In this document: piece by piece, positions 5,898-13,737 of the stretch
How the letters are laid out: every line of letters begins with the position of its first letter
Numbering within the stretch: the first letter of the stretch is position 1
Assembly: GCA_002348905.1 (NCBI GenBank)
Contig: DEBW01000027.1
Span: 1-14,195 of the forward strand
DNA length: 14,195 bases
DNA from: Ruminococcus flavefaciens
GTDB taxonomy: Bacteria > Bacillota > Clostridia > Oscillospirales > Ruminococcaceae
Direction: 5' to 3'
Translations under genes and position numbers: made by a program
Notes under the pieces: model-generated
Database searches by the model: none
Seen by the model: the letters and a program-made list of their open reading frames with translations, nothing else
Told to the model about the DNA's origin: nothing

Positions 5898-7054
5898 AAG
5901 TGAAATGCAGTATCATCGAAGACCTCATACCTCTTTACAAAGAGGGACTCTGCAATGAAGACACAAAAGCTATGGTCATGGAGCATATTCAGGAATGTGA
6001 GAATTGCCGCAGACTGTGCGAGGACATGAGCAATATATCTGAGCCCAAAATTGATATTCCCGATGAGAGCAAGGTGTTCCGCAGGGTAAACAAAAAAATG
6101 AAGCGCAGTAAGCTGAAAACGGTAATACTTTCGATAGTTCTTCTGGTTATCTTAGGATGCTTAGGTTTTCTCACATACGGTCAGATAACGCACGAGACTG
6201 GTATGATAAGCTTTGAAACGGTCGTTCAGTCGATCGAATCCAGGCATATTGCAAAGCTTATCGCAAAAGGTGACATTGATGCGTATGCTGATTCTATAAG
6301 CTGTGGAATGAATAATAATAACAATCCTTATATACTGAGCAATATCGAAAGTATTCGTGAACAGGACAAGATAACCCTGAAAGAAGCCTATGAAAAGTAT
6401 ATGAAAGGCAAGGAAATAAGCTATGTCATATCTTTTGGAAAGTATGAAGAATACCTTTACAGCGGCGGCGAGGATAATGTGTTTGAAAATATCATAATAA
6501 ATCACGCACGTATCAATTATAAAAACGGTTCAAGGCTTGATATGGAGCTTGTAAAAAGCTATGACGGAAAATATATTTGTATTAATGCATATGACGGTTA
6601 TGATGATAATGATGATATCGAAAAATTCGGGGAAGTTGTAGAATATGTAAATGAACCCGGATTTCCGCTGAAAGGTTTTGTAAAGGTGCTTTTCTGCAAG
6701 TACAACAAGGAATATTTTGAAAAGCTTCCGAATGTTGATACTTTGCTTATGCGAAACTGGTTTGTTGATGAAGAAGTTGATAATGTAAATAAGGGTATGA
6801 TGTCTTACTACAAGGAAAAAGGCTATACTTTCGATAATGCAGTGATCTCTGACCTTATTTATGACAAGGAAAAAAAGAAACTTTATTATGATATTGTATT
6901 TGAGGGCAGAGACGAAAAGGGGACTGCAATTATGACAGCGAAGCTGTACAGCACTCCGTCCGGACTTCTCCCGCCTGAAAAGGAAGATATCAGGATAGTG
7001 AAAAACGGCTGTACAGATGAACTTGTTGACAGTCTTATGAACTTTTTCGGCTAA
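5894..7054 (+). CDS. membrane anti-sigma factor with zinc-finger (zf-HC2/ZAS) domain
   Basis: A 386-residue protein. The N-terminal cytoplasmic part carries the ZAS zinc motif H31-x3-C35-x2-C38 (HIQECENC), preceded by the common CSIIEDLIPLYKEGL start. This domain holds its partner ECF sigma inactive. One transmembrane helix follows at about residues 73-96 (TVILSIVLLVILGCLGFLTYG). The remaining 290 residues would lie outside the membrane and act as the sensor; I do not recognise a fold there. The ectodomain is rich in charged and aromatic residues (YDGYDDNDDIEKFGE). The start overlaps the sigma stop (ATGA) and has AAGGAGG upstream at 5880-5886. Context and domain order make the partnership secure; the signal is unknown. 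Confidence 0.92.
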   Translation: MKVKCSIIEDLIPLYKEGLCNEDTKAMVMEHIQECENCRRLCEDMSNISEPKIDIPDESKVFRRVNKKMKRSKLKTVILSIVLLVILGCLGFLTYGQITHETGMISFETVVQSIESRHIAKLIAKGDIDAYADSISCGMNNNNNPYILSNIESIREQDKITLKEAYEKYMKGKEISYVISFGKYEEYLYSGGEDNVFENIIINHARINYKNGSRLDMELVKSYDGKYICINAYDGYDDNDDIEKFGEVVEYVNEPGFPLKGFVKVLFCKYNKEYFEKLPNVDTLLMRNWFVDEEVDNVNKGMMSYYKEKGYTFDNAVISDLIYDKEKKKLYYDIVFEGRDEKGTAIMTAKLYSTPSGLLPPEKEDIRIVKNGCTDELVDSLMNFFG

Positions 7055-7093
7055 GAAAATAATATAGAACAGTAAAACAAAAGAGATGAAATA

Positions 7094-7127
7094 AGGCTCT
7101 CCGGTAAGTGATATGACCGGAGAGCCT
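7094..7127. terminator. hairpin terminator between convergent genes
   Basis: A perfect 12-bp stem AGGCTCTCCGGT (7094-7105) / ACCGGAGAGCCT (7116-7127) with a 10-nt loop. T-rich but broken tails follow on both strands. It separates the anti-sigma gene from the convergent NYN gene, whose stop begins at 7133. Confidence 0.75.
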
Positions 7128-7132
7128 GATAT

Positions 7133-8479
7133 TTATGTTTTGACTTCAATATTGAAATTGCCATCCTTATCTATTTTAAGGCTGAGAGTTTTTACATATC
7201 TTTCATAGAATGCTTTCTTTTCACTGTCTGTGCCTTTTATCCATGCTTCTTCATATAGATGCTCAACGAGTTCTTTAGCGTTGAGGTATGGTATATCACG
7301 CAGATACTTCTGTAAAAGTCCGAGCAGGACAGCTCTTTTGAAGCCGTCAACGTTTCCGGAGCAGAAGTCGTCAATGGCACAGTAGTATATATCATGCTCT
7401 GTAAGAGCATTTTTTATTGCCTGACCGCAGTTCTCATATTCGTACATTACAAGGAATTTAGCATTAGGCAGAGAGGTTATAAGTCCCCAGAAGTCGGAAT
7501 CGCTTGAAACGAGGATAAAGCTGTCGATACCCTCAGCGAAGTGATTCTGACAAACTCCGGCAGTCATGACGATATCAACGAGTGATTTGCGCTCAGTTAC
7601 ACGGTCAATGATGATATGCTCCACAGGGATATCAGTAAAATTGCCGAGCCATTTCCAGCCGGGAGTAGTGTGGTGGTCGTCGTAAAGATAAATTTTTTCT
7701 ATCTTATCAAGTTCACTCTGATCGAGATTCTTCAAAGTTGCATAAAGCTTGTAAACGTCTGAATTTTCGCAGTCTACAGCAATGACAGTTCTCATGCTGC
7801 AGCGGATGAATTCATAAATATTATTTTTAGTCTCGTCATTTGCATCACGGTATTTGCTTCTGTCATCGAGAGAATCATTGTGCATACCATATACTATCTG
7901 CAAAAATTTACGGTCGGACATAAGCATCGAGCCGCAGTCGTATGGAGTCCAGTAGATATACATCTGGAAAGGATAGAACTCCTTGCTTTTCATATACTTT
8001 TCAAATTCACGCTTCAAAGCAATAGGATTGTTATAATGAGGTATAACGAACAACTCTCTTATATATGACCATTCGCACCAGTCCGGAAAAAGTGAAGAAC
8101 AGGCATCAATATTGTTTGATAAATATTCGTTGATGTCAAGCATATACTTCTCGGAACGGTAATTAGCCTTTATAATAGGTATTCCCCATTCTTCAAGCTG
8201 CTTGATATTTTCCTGATCGTACCATTCGAGGGTATTGAGGTTTTTCAGGTTATAGCGCATTTCACTGTCAGTTTTCTTGTATCTGCGGAAAAGAGTTGTT
8301 CTTAGTTTGCAAAGATAGCGTACAATAGTGGCAGCTCTGTTATTGTACAGAGATTGCAGAAGTTCATGGCATGATTCATCAAAGCACTGTTCCACTATAT
8401 TTTTTCTTATACCTATCATATATGCAATGGTTGTAACAAGCTCTTTTGTATCGACAGTGGTATACTGCTTATTGTTCAT
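7133..8479 (-). CDS. NYN-domain (PIN-like) putative ribonuclease with unknown N-terminal region
   Basis: A 448-residue soluble protein. Residues about 228-360 form a NYN domain, a PIN-like metal-dependent RNase fold. The acidic residues are in the expected places: VDCEN (D236, E238, N239), KSLVDIVMTAG (D302) and VSSDSDFWGL (D327, D329). Catalytic activity is therefore plausible. The first 220 residues match no family I know; they are rich in Trp, Tyr and Cys and may bind RNA or a partner. A helical tail of about 85 residues follows the NYN domain. GGAGGC six bases before the ATG is a strong ribosome site. The gene has its own promoter with a dyad over the transcription start, and no operon partner. 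An RNA-processing or defence role is possible but not shown by context. Confidence 0.85.
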   Translation of the reverse strand: MNNKQYTTVDTKELVTTIAYMIGIRKNIVEQCFDESCHELLQSLYNNRAATIVRYLCKLRTTLFRRYKKTDSEMRYNLKNLNTLEWYDQENIKQLEEWGIPIIKANYRSEKYMLDINEYLSNNIDACSSLFPDWCEWSYIRELFVIPHYNNPIALKREFEKYMKSKEFYPFQMYIYWTPYDCGSMLMSDRKFLQIVYGMHNDSLDDRSKYRDANDETKNNIYEFIRCSMRTVIAVDCENSDVYKLYATLKNLDQSELDKIEKIYLYDDHHTTPGWKWLGNFTDIPVEHIIIDRVTERKSLVDIVMTAGVCQNHFAEGIDSFILVSSDSDFWGLITSLPNAKFLVMYEYENCGQAIKNALTEHDIYYCAIDDFCSGNVDGFKRAVLLGLLQKYLRDIPYLNAKELVEHLYEEAWIKGTDSEKKAFYERYVKTLSLKIDKDGNFNIEVKT

Positions 8480-8515
8480 AGTAACGCCTCCATTCTGTAT
8501 ATAATTTTTATTGCA

Positions 8516-8548
8516 GTAGTAGTATAATATTATTATATACTATTACTG
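8516..8548. promoter_or_regulatory. AT-rich near-palindrome over the NYN gene transcription start
   Basis: AGTAGTAGTATAAT (8516-8529) reads as an imperfect mirror of ATATACTATTACT (8535-8547), a dyad of about 32 bp with small mismatches. It covers the -10 box and start region of the NYN promoter. A repressor or autoregulatory site is possible; AT-rich DNA gives such dyads by chance more easily. Confidence 0.35.
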
Positions 8549-8560
8549 ATAATAATTCAA
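8532..8560 (-). promoter_or_regulatory. sigma-A promoter of the NYN-domain gene
   Basis: On the minus strand TTGAAT (8555-8560) is exactly 17 nt from consensus TATAAT (8532-8537). The leader to the ATG at 8479 is about 45 nt. Confidence 0.78.
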
Positions 8561-8799
8561 CAACAAATTATGAATCTTTATGTTTTTTATACAAATTTTA
8601 GGTTTATTAGTCACATGACTGAAAAAATTTAAACAATTATAACAGTATTATGCTATATATGTGGTATTATCAGTTTTTTTAGTATAAGGTATGTATGATT
8701 TGTAATTTTTCTCAATTGGCAAAGTATACAAATCAGGTGTATCGTTATTGTTGCTGCTGACGTTTTTTGTAGCTGGAATGTAAACTTTGTATATTATTA
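8561..8799. other. AT-rich gene-free spacer with a 9-bp inverted repeat
   Basis: This stretch lies between the two divergent promoters of the NYN and scaffoldin genes. It has no credible reading frame. The only clear structures are the inverted repeat TGATTTGTA (8696-8704) / TACAAATCA (8727-8735) with 22 nt between the arms, and a short dyad AGTCA-CA-TGACT (8609-8620). Both could be upstream binding sites for regulators of the scaffoldin gene. Confidence 0.5.
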
Positions 8800-8829
8800 T
8801 TGACTTTATATGTATAAAAGTGATAAAAT
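8800..8829 (+). promoter_or_regulatory. sigma-A promoter of the cohesin-dockerin gene
   Basis: TTGACT (8800-8805) is 18 nt from TAAAAT (8824-8829). The predicted leader is about 42 nt and carries a strong AAGGAGG ribosome site (8861-8867) before the ATG at 8878. Confidence 0.72.
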
Positions 8830-8877
8830 ATTCTCATATAGATTTTTAGTCTATGACAAAAAGGAGGATGAAGATTC

Positions 8878-10065
8878 ATGAGAAAATTTATCTCGCTATT
8901 TCTTAGCGGAGCATTAAGCGTATCAGGAATAATGTCAGGAGCAGTTATTCCGTTTGCAGCAAAAGCAAATGAAACAAACGGTTTTTCTGTTTCAGAGATC
9001 GAAAGTTCCTCGGTAAAGCCGAAGCTTTTCATAACAGTTGACGGCGTGAGAGCAGGTAAAGTTTTTGACCTTGGGGATGTTGCAGGAAAGACGGTCGAAG
9101 TTGCTCTGAATGTCGAAGGCGCTGATATGAGTTATGCTTCAACAGGAATACATATCTATTACGACAAGGCACTTACTCTTCCGAAAAATAGTCTCGGTAA
9201 TTTAGCGGTAAAATATGGGGACGCTGTCATGGATCTGAGCCACAAGCCTGCTGTGGAGGATACGACAGCAAGCAAATACAACAGTAATATGAAAGGATTT
9301 TTCGTAGCTACTGCCGGATACAGAAATTTAGGTACTGACGGCGTTATGTGGACTTTTGATCTGGAAGTTCCGGCTGACGCTAAAGCAGGCGATGTTTTCC
9401 CGATAGATATTTTTTACAGGGAAAAGGAAAAAGCAGCTGATCTATTCCTGAATGTTAAGAATGATAATGCCGGACGCATCATGCAGGCATATACCTTCAC
9501 AAGAGGTATTTATAATAAGAACTATAATAATAGATTTGCTGCTTCTTCAGAGGATGTGGCAGAATGTGCAGCTCTTGCGGATATTGACAAGAGTTATGAC
9601 GGCTATATTGCTATTGCAGATTTTAAACAGCCTGAGACAACAACCACTACAACTACGACAACTGCTAAAAAAACTACAACGACCACGACTAAAAAATCCA
9701 CAACTACAACAACTTCTAAAAAGACTACCACAACTACACGCCTGACAACTACCACTACTAAGAAAACTACCACTTCTGCAAAACCTGTGACCACCACCAC
9801 TACCACAAAAAAGACCACATCTGTTACTACATCCAAGCTTGCTGATACAAGGTTCGGCGATGCAAATATTGACGGTAAAGTATCAGTAGCTGATGCAGTT
9901 GCTATATTACAGCACCTCGGCAACCGTGACAAGTATGGGCTTAAAGCTCAGGGAATGGTAAATGCTGACGTTGACGGAAAAGCCGGTGTTACAGGCAATG
10001 ACGCTCTTGTATTGCAGAAAGTCGATGCCGGTATCATAAAGCTTGAAGACTTGCCGCTGAAATAG
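8878..10065 (+). CDS. cohesin-linker-dockerin protein (ScaC-like adaptor scaffoldin)
   Basis: A 395-residue secreted protein. The signal peptide (MRKFISLFLSGALSVSG...) is likely cut after AKA at residue 30. Residues about 48-213 look like a ruminococcal cohesin: VAGKTVEVALNVEGA, then the strand STGIHIYYDKALTL, then GFFVATAG, DGVMWTFDLEVPADAKAGDV and the closing QAYTFTRGIYN. Residues 252-320 are a Thr/Lys linker. The C-terminal dockerin (327-391) has two Ca loops, DANIDGKVSVADAVAILQ and ADVDGKAGVTGNDALVLQ. One cohesin plus one dockerin is the layout of R. flavefaciens ScaC, which swaps the binding specificity of a scaffold. This protein should dock to a larger scaffold or surface protein and present one cohesin to another dockerin class. 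No sortase or SLH anchor is present. The cohesin call rests on remembered family patterns. Confidence 0.83.
   Translation: MRKFISLFLSGALSVSGIMSGAVIPFAAKANETNGFSVSEIESSSVKPKLFITVDGVRAGKVFDLGDVAGKTVEVALNVEGADMSYASTGIHIYYDKALTLPKNSLGNLAVKYGDAVMDLSHKPAVEDTTASKYNSNMKGFFVATAGYRNLGTDGVMWTFDLEVPADAKAGDVFPIDIFYREKEKAADLFLNVKNDNAGRIMQAYTFTRGIYNKNYNNRFAASSEDVAECAALADIDKSYDGYIAIADFKQPETTTTTTTTTAKKTTTTTTKKSTTTTTSKKTTTTTRLTTTTTKKTTTSAKPVTTTTTTKKTTSVTTSKLADTRFGDANIDGKVSVADAVAILQHLGNRDKYGLKAQGMVNADVDGKAGVTGNDALVLQKVDAGIIKLEDLPLK
9637..9831 (+). repeat. low-complexity threonine-codon tract encoding the linker
   Basis: About 65 codons are nearly all ACA/ACT/ACC interrupted by lysine pairs (TTTTTTAKK, TTTTTTKKS and similar). 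It is an O-glycosylation-type flexible linker. Codons vary, so it is maintained as protein, but slippage or length variation between strains is likely. The opposite strand shows a spurious valine-rich frame here. Confidence 0.85.
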
Positions 10066-10324
10066 TTGCATTAACGGAATATAATGAAAAGTCCCCTTGA
10101 AAAAAGGGGGCTTTTTAACGTTATTTGAGGTCTTCAAGCTTGATTATACCAGCATCGACTTTCTGCAATGTGAGAGCATCGTTAGCGGTAACGCCAGCAA
10201 CGCCGTCAACGTCAGCGTTTATCATTCCCTGAGGAGTGAGAGCGTACTTGTCACGGTTGCCTATGTTTTGGAGAATTGCAACAGCGTCGGCTACTGAAAC
10301 TTTACCGTCGCAGTTTGCATCGCC
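9856..10324. repeat. long inverted repeat formed by two convergent dockerin-coding segments
   Basis: The 3' ends of the scaffoldin (9856-10056) and GH127 (10121-10324) genes encode dockerins with 56 of 66 identical residues, in opposite orientation, separated by about 65 bp that contain the terminator. Blocks such as TTGCAGAAAGTCGATGC are identical in DNA. Confidence 0.85.
10087..10116. terminator. bidirectional terminator between scaffoldin and GH127 genes
   Basis: AAAAGTCCCCTT (10087-10098) pairs with AAGGGGGCTTTT (10104-10115), with one G-T wobble and a GAAAA loop. A T-run follows on the plus strand and, through the A-run, on the minus strand. It serves both convergent genes. Confidence 0.9.
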
Positions 10325-13300
10325 CTTTAAAGCTTTTTCTTCCGGAGCAGTTGTTGTGGTAGTAGTTGTTGTTGTCTCAGCAACAGGCTCATACTTCGGG
10401 AGAGGAGCTTTTTCGAGAGTGCGGATGATAATGTAGTTTACGTTTATAGCTTTGTCCTGTGAAACAATATTGAGGTCGAGGATACCGTCATCCGGCATAG
10501 TTACTTCTGCCGTAGAAGCAGTCTTTCCGTCAGTCACGCAGTTTTCCATGATAGTGCTTTTTTCGTCTGAGCCGAAGCCTGCGATAACAGAGGGCTTTGT
10601 TGAGCATTTCCACGGATCAGAGAAGCACATTTCGATCTCGTATTTGCCCTTTGGAAGCTGGAAACTGTAGTCAAGGTGACGGTCGATATTGTTTTCGTAC
10701 TGATTCTTGGTGTAGCGGAAGCTTGCAGACTTATCTCTACCGTCCTGAGTATTGAACTCGTCGCACCATGTATTAGCGGTATAGATACCGCTGCTCTTTG
10801 AACTGCCGTTGTACTGGTCAGTAGGATCATCGTGGAGTCCCCACAAAGCACCAGTAACTTCATCAGCGCCGAAAAGCTGTTCTGTAACGCTGTTGTAGTA
10901 GCCGAATTTGTCCTTGCCTGTGATAGTAGCTATGTTATGGTCGCCGCAGTCAACGAAGTAAGCGATGCTGCTGTCAAAATCGTAAGCAGGCTTTACAGCT
11001 GTAGTGTAAATGAAGTCGCATACCTTAGCAGATTCTTTATCATCATCTGAGGAGAATGTGATATCAAGAACGTCGTAGTCTGTACCGTCAGCGGTTATGG
11101 ACTGAGCACATCTGTCGATAAGCTCAGGAGGGATTATGAGCTGAACGTCATAAACATCGTTGTTTCCGGAGTAATCGAGAGTTCCGGCGTAGAGGATGCT
11201 GTCGCCGACTGCGATACGGATAGACTTGCCGTTGTCAGTCTTGCGGAATTTAACGGTAAGCACCATGTATGGAGCTTCCTTGTCGATAGCCATGCGGTAG
11301 CTGAAATATCCGCCTTCCTTAGCGTAGCGGTAGGTACTGTCATCAGTAACGCCCTGAGTATTTTTCTCCTGCATATTGTGGAGGTTGTCGTTCTCGTACT
11401 GACCGTAACCCGGCTGTACTGTATCAACAACGCTCTTTTCTGAACGTGGAGGCAGCTCTACAGCGGTATTATTGCTCTGGAAGTTCCAGTAGATACCGTA
11501 GCGCTGCTGGTACTGCTGATAATGAGGAGTGAAAGTGAGGTCGTGGTCAGTGTCCTTGAGGGTGAATTTCATGGAGTTGGCATCTTTTACAAGGTGGTCG
11601 TTGATATGAGACATGAAAGTTATAACTGATTCCTTGTCGCCTGAGATACGGATATTCTCAGAAGGAGTTTTCTTGTCCTTCGGGATAGTTACCCACATAC
11701 CTGTAGAGCCTGTAGCCATATCCTGTTTTCCGAGCTCTGCGCTGAGTACCACAGGGCCATACTTGAAGCCGTAAACGGTATTCTTATCAGGGAGAGCGTA
11801 AGCCTTGACTTCTTCCGGTATAGTAAGTTCTATAACGTCGCCGGATTTGAAGTCTCCGGTTACCTGAGCATAGCCGTCAACGGTCTTGTAGCTGTACTTT
11901 GTATCGTTGACCTTGACAGTCATAGCTCCGGCTTTCCAGTCAGGGATACGGAAGCGGAAGTCAACAGCACCGCTGCCGTCAACAGTGAATTTTGTGGTAT
12001 CTCCGTCCGGTATGGAGCTTTCCTGAGTTATCTTCATGTCCTTGTCTTTCCAGTTGAGGATAGAGCTTTGATACATATTGACATAGAGGGTATTGTCGCC
12101 ATGCATATAAATAGTGTCACCGAGTTTTGTGAAACTTTCCATACCGCTGCCTGTACAGCACCAGAAGTGATTGAATTCTGATGAATATACCTTGAAGTAA
12201 CCTGTAGCCATCGGCTGGAAGTATGTTGTCATACCTGTTTCAGGGTTCTGTGACGAGAGAATTGAGTTGTAATATGTATTCTCATAGAAATCCATGTACT
12301 TCTTTTCGCCTGTGATCTTGAAGAGTTCACGGCTGAGCTTGAGCATGTTGTATGAGTTACATGTTTCACAGTTACAGTTTGTTCTTTCAGCATCGAGAAT
12401 GTCGTCCTTGCCGAAGTGTTCCCATTCACTGTTACCGCCTGTGATGTATGTATGGTGAGTTACTACCATATCGAAGAAAGCTTCAGCGTATTGCAGATAT
12501 TTGGAAGCATCTACTTTCTGACCGTTTATTGTCTTGCCGTCAACTGCGATGTATCTCTTGAGAGCACCGATGAACTTCGGAATAGTAGTGTTTGCGTGCC
12601 TTCCGTTGAGGACATCGGTTCCGCCCTTGAGAACCTTTTCATGAAGTGCAGTTTCATCAAAGTAGTGAGCTGCAACGGCGTGATTGTCTTTTCCGGTTAT
12701 GAGATAGAGCTCATAAAGACAGTCGTTCATTCCGCCGTATTCAACTGAGAGTACTTTGATGTGAGTCTGGTCGCTCCATTTTGAAGCACGGTTGTAGCAC
12801 CAGTCACCGAGTGATGAACCAACATCCTTAGCAGGTTCATAGCCCATGAGATTGTAAACATCAACTATACCCGCAATGAGTTTATGCATTGTGTACCACG
12901 GAACCCATGCTTCGTTGATGATGTTTGTTTTACCGTTTTCAACATTGTCGAACTGCTGTTCAACATTTCCGCGGTTTTTGATGTTTGCTGCCCAGAGAAA
13001 TCCCGGCTTGCCCTTTGAATTCTGCTGACATACTTTCATTCCGTCGATAAGATCCTTTGCTTTCTTGTACAAAGCATCTTTCTGTTCGGAAGTTGTCAGA
13101 GGATTGGCATAAGCCTGTGCAATAGCTGTCAGATAATGTCCGACAGTGTGTCCTCCGATGAGCGAATTTTCCCATCCGCCGTATCTTGTTGCACCGTTTG
13201 TCGAAAGACCTGCATTGTCACGGAAACCGGCAAGCAGTTTTCCGGTGTCAAAAGAGAGCAGATACTTGATCTCTTTTGAGTAGGCATTGACCGTGTATGC

Positions 13301-13462
13301 ATCTGTCATTTTAACATCGCTCAGAGAAAAACTTTCGATGTTAGGCGCAGCGGCTAAAACACTGGTCGGTTCATTGTTTTTTGGAAACGAAATACACGTT
13401 ACTGCCATCATTCCTGAAACGACTAATGACAGAACACGTTTCCAGTTTCTTGTACACGTCAT
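10121..13462 (-). CDS. secreted GH127 beta-L-arabinofuranosidase with accessory domain and dockerin
   Basis: A 1113-residue exported enzyme. A signal peptide (hydrophobic VLSLVVSGMMAVTC, cleavage near residue 36-39) precedes a GH127/DUF1680 catalytic domain at about 45-680. The zinc and nucleophile residues known from Bifidobacterium HypBA1 have visible counterparts: E366 and C368 in CNCETCNSYNMLKL, and C435/C436 in FWCCTGSGMES. C435 would be the nucleophile and E348 (EWEHFG) the likely acid/base, by remembered alignment. A beta-rich domain of the kind often attached to GH127 follows (about 690-825), then a malectin-like, probably sugar-binding domain (832-1025, YFVDCGD start), a nine-Thr linker (1030-1038) and a dockerin (1047-1111). 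The expected role is removal of terminal beta-L-arabinofuranosyl residues while attached to a cellulosome. Ribosome site GGAGG lies 12 bases before the ATG, slightly far. Confidence 0.9.
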   Translation of the reverse strand: MTCTRNWKRVLSLVVSGMMAVTCISFPKNNEPTSVLAAAPNIESFSLSDVKMTDAYTVNAYSKEIKYLLSFDTGKLLAGFRDNAGLSTNGATRYGGWENSLIGGHTVGHYLTAIAQAYANPLTTSEQKDALYKKAKDLIDGMKVCQQNSKGKPGFLWAANIKNRGNVEQQFDNVENGKTNIINEAWVPWYTMHKLIAGIVDVYNLMGYEPAKDVGSSLGDWCYNRASKWSDQTHIKVLSVEYGGMNDCLYELYLITGKDNHAVAAHYFDETALHEKVLKGGTDVLNGRHANTTIPKFIGALKRYIAVDGKTINGQKVDASKYLQYAEAFFDMVVTHHTYITGGNSEWEHFGKDDILDAERTNCNCETCNSYNMLKLSRELFKITGEKKYMDFYENTYYNSILSSQNPETGMTTYFQPMATGYFKVYSSEFNHFWCCTGSGMESFTKLGDTIYMHGDNTLYVNMYQSSILNWKDKDMKITQESSIPDGDTTKFTVDGSGAVDFRFRIPDWKAGAMTVKVNDTKYSYKTVDGYAQVTGDFKSGDVIELTIPEEVKAYALPDKNTVYGFKYGPVVLSAELGKQDMATGSTGMWVTIPKDKKTPSENIRISGDKESVITFMSHINDHLVKDANSMKFTLKDTDHDLTFTPHYQQYQQRYGIYWNFQSNNTAVELPPRSEKSVVDTVQPGYGQYENDNLHNMQEKNTQGVTDDSTYRYAKEGGYFSYRMAIDKEAPYMVLTVKFRKTDNGKSIRIAVGDSILYAGTLDYSGNNDVYDVQLIIPPELIDRCAQSITADGTDYDVLDITFSSDDDKESAKVCDFIYTTAVKPAYDFDSSIAYFVDCGDHNIATITGKDKFGYYNSVTEQLFGADEVTGALWGLHDDPTDQYNGSSKSSGIYTANTWCDEFNTQDGRDKSASFRYTKNQYENNIDRHLDYSFQLPKGKYEIEMCFSDPWKCSTKPSVIAGFGSDEKSTIMENCVTDGKTASTAEVTMPDDGILDLNIVSQDKAINVNYIIIRTLEKAPLPKYEPVAETTTTTTTTTAPEEKALKGDANCDGKVSVADAVAILQNIGNRDKYALTPQGMINADVDGVAGVTANDALTLQKVDAGIIKLEDLK

Positions 13463-13555
13463 AGGTATACAATCCCTCCTGTGATTTGTCTATGGTACAA
13501 ATTTTTATCAGATTATTTGCACCACCGCACATGGCGTATTTAACTTTACAGTTAT

Positions 13556-13584
13556 AGTATAGCTTAAACTGCTTAAAAAGTCAA
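13556..13584 (-). promoter_or_regulatory. sigma-A promoter of the GH127 gene
   Basis: On the minus strand TTGACT (13579-13584) is 17 nt from TATACT (13556-13561). The leader is about 85 nt, longer than at other genes here, and leaves room for a control site, though I see no clear riboswitch or terminator in it. Confidence 0.78.
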
Positions 13585-13700
13585 TCGGCATTCGGATAAT
13601 TTTTAGATTTATTGACGAAGAATGTATTTGTATTCTTTAAAAAGCACAAAATTTGTGTACAATTATTACTTTACTGATGGTATGAGGCAGGGGTAGGGTA

Positions 13701-13729
13701 TTGACGCTGTCAGGCATAAATGCTATAAT
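13701..13729 (+). promoter_or_regulatory. sigma-A promoter of the copper ATPase gene
   Basis: TTGACG (13701-13706) is exactly 17 nt from consensus TATAAT (13724-13729), close to the ideal strong promoter. Transcription should start near 13736. Confidence 0.88.
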
Positions 13730-13737
13730 TTAATATA

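Noticed and set aside
9637..9831. Possible CRISPR or tandem repeat array
   Set aside because: The repetition is codon-level threonine bias with no fixed unit or spacer, inside a coding frame.
9603..9932. Minus-strand frame rich in valine runs
   Set aside because: It is the reverse complement of the threonine-codon linker. It has no ribosome site and no sensible protein character.
11134..11430. Minus-strand 98-codon frame within the GH127 gene, as well as similar short frames at 10534-10863 and 12229-12429
   Set aside because: They are off-frame threonine/serine-rich shadows of the GH127 coding sequence, without start signals.
13463..13549. Possible riboswitch in the long GH127 leader
   Set aside because: No conserved riboswitch core, terminator or antiterminator pair could be recognised in the roughly 85-nt leader.
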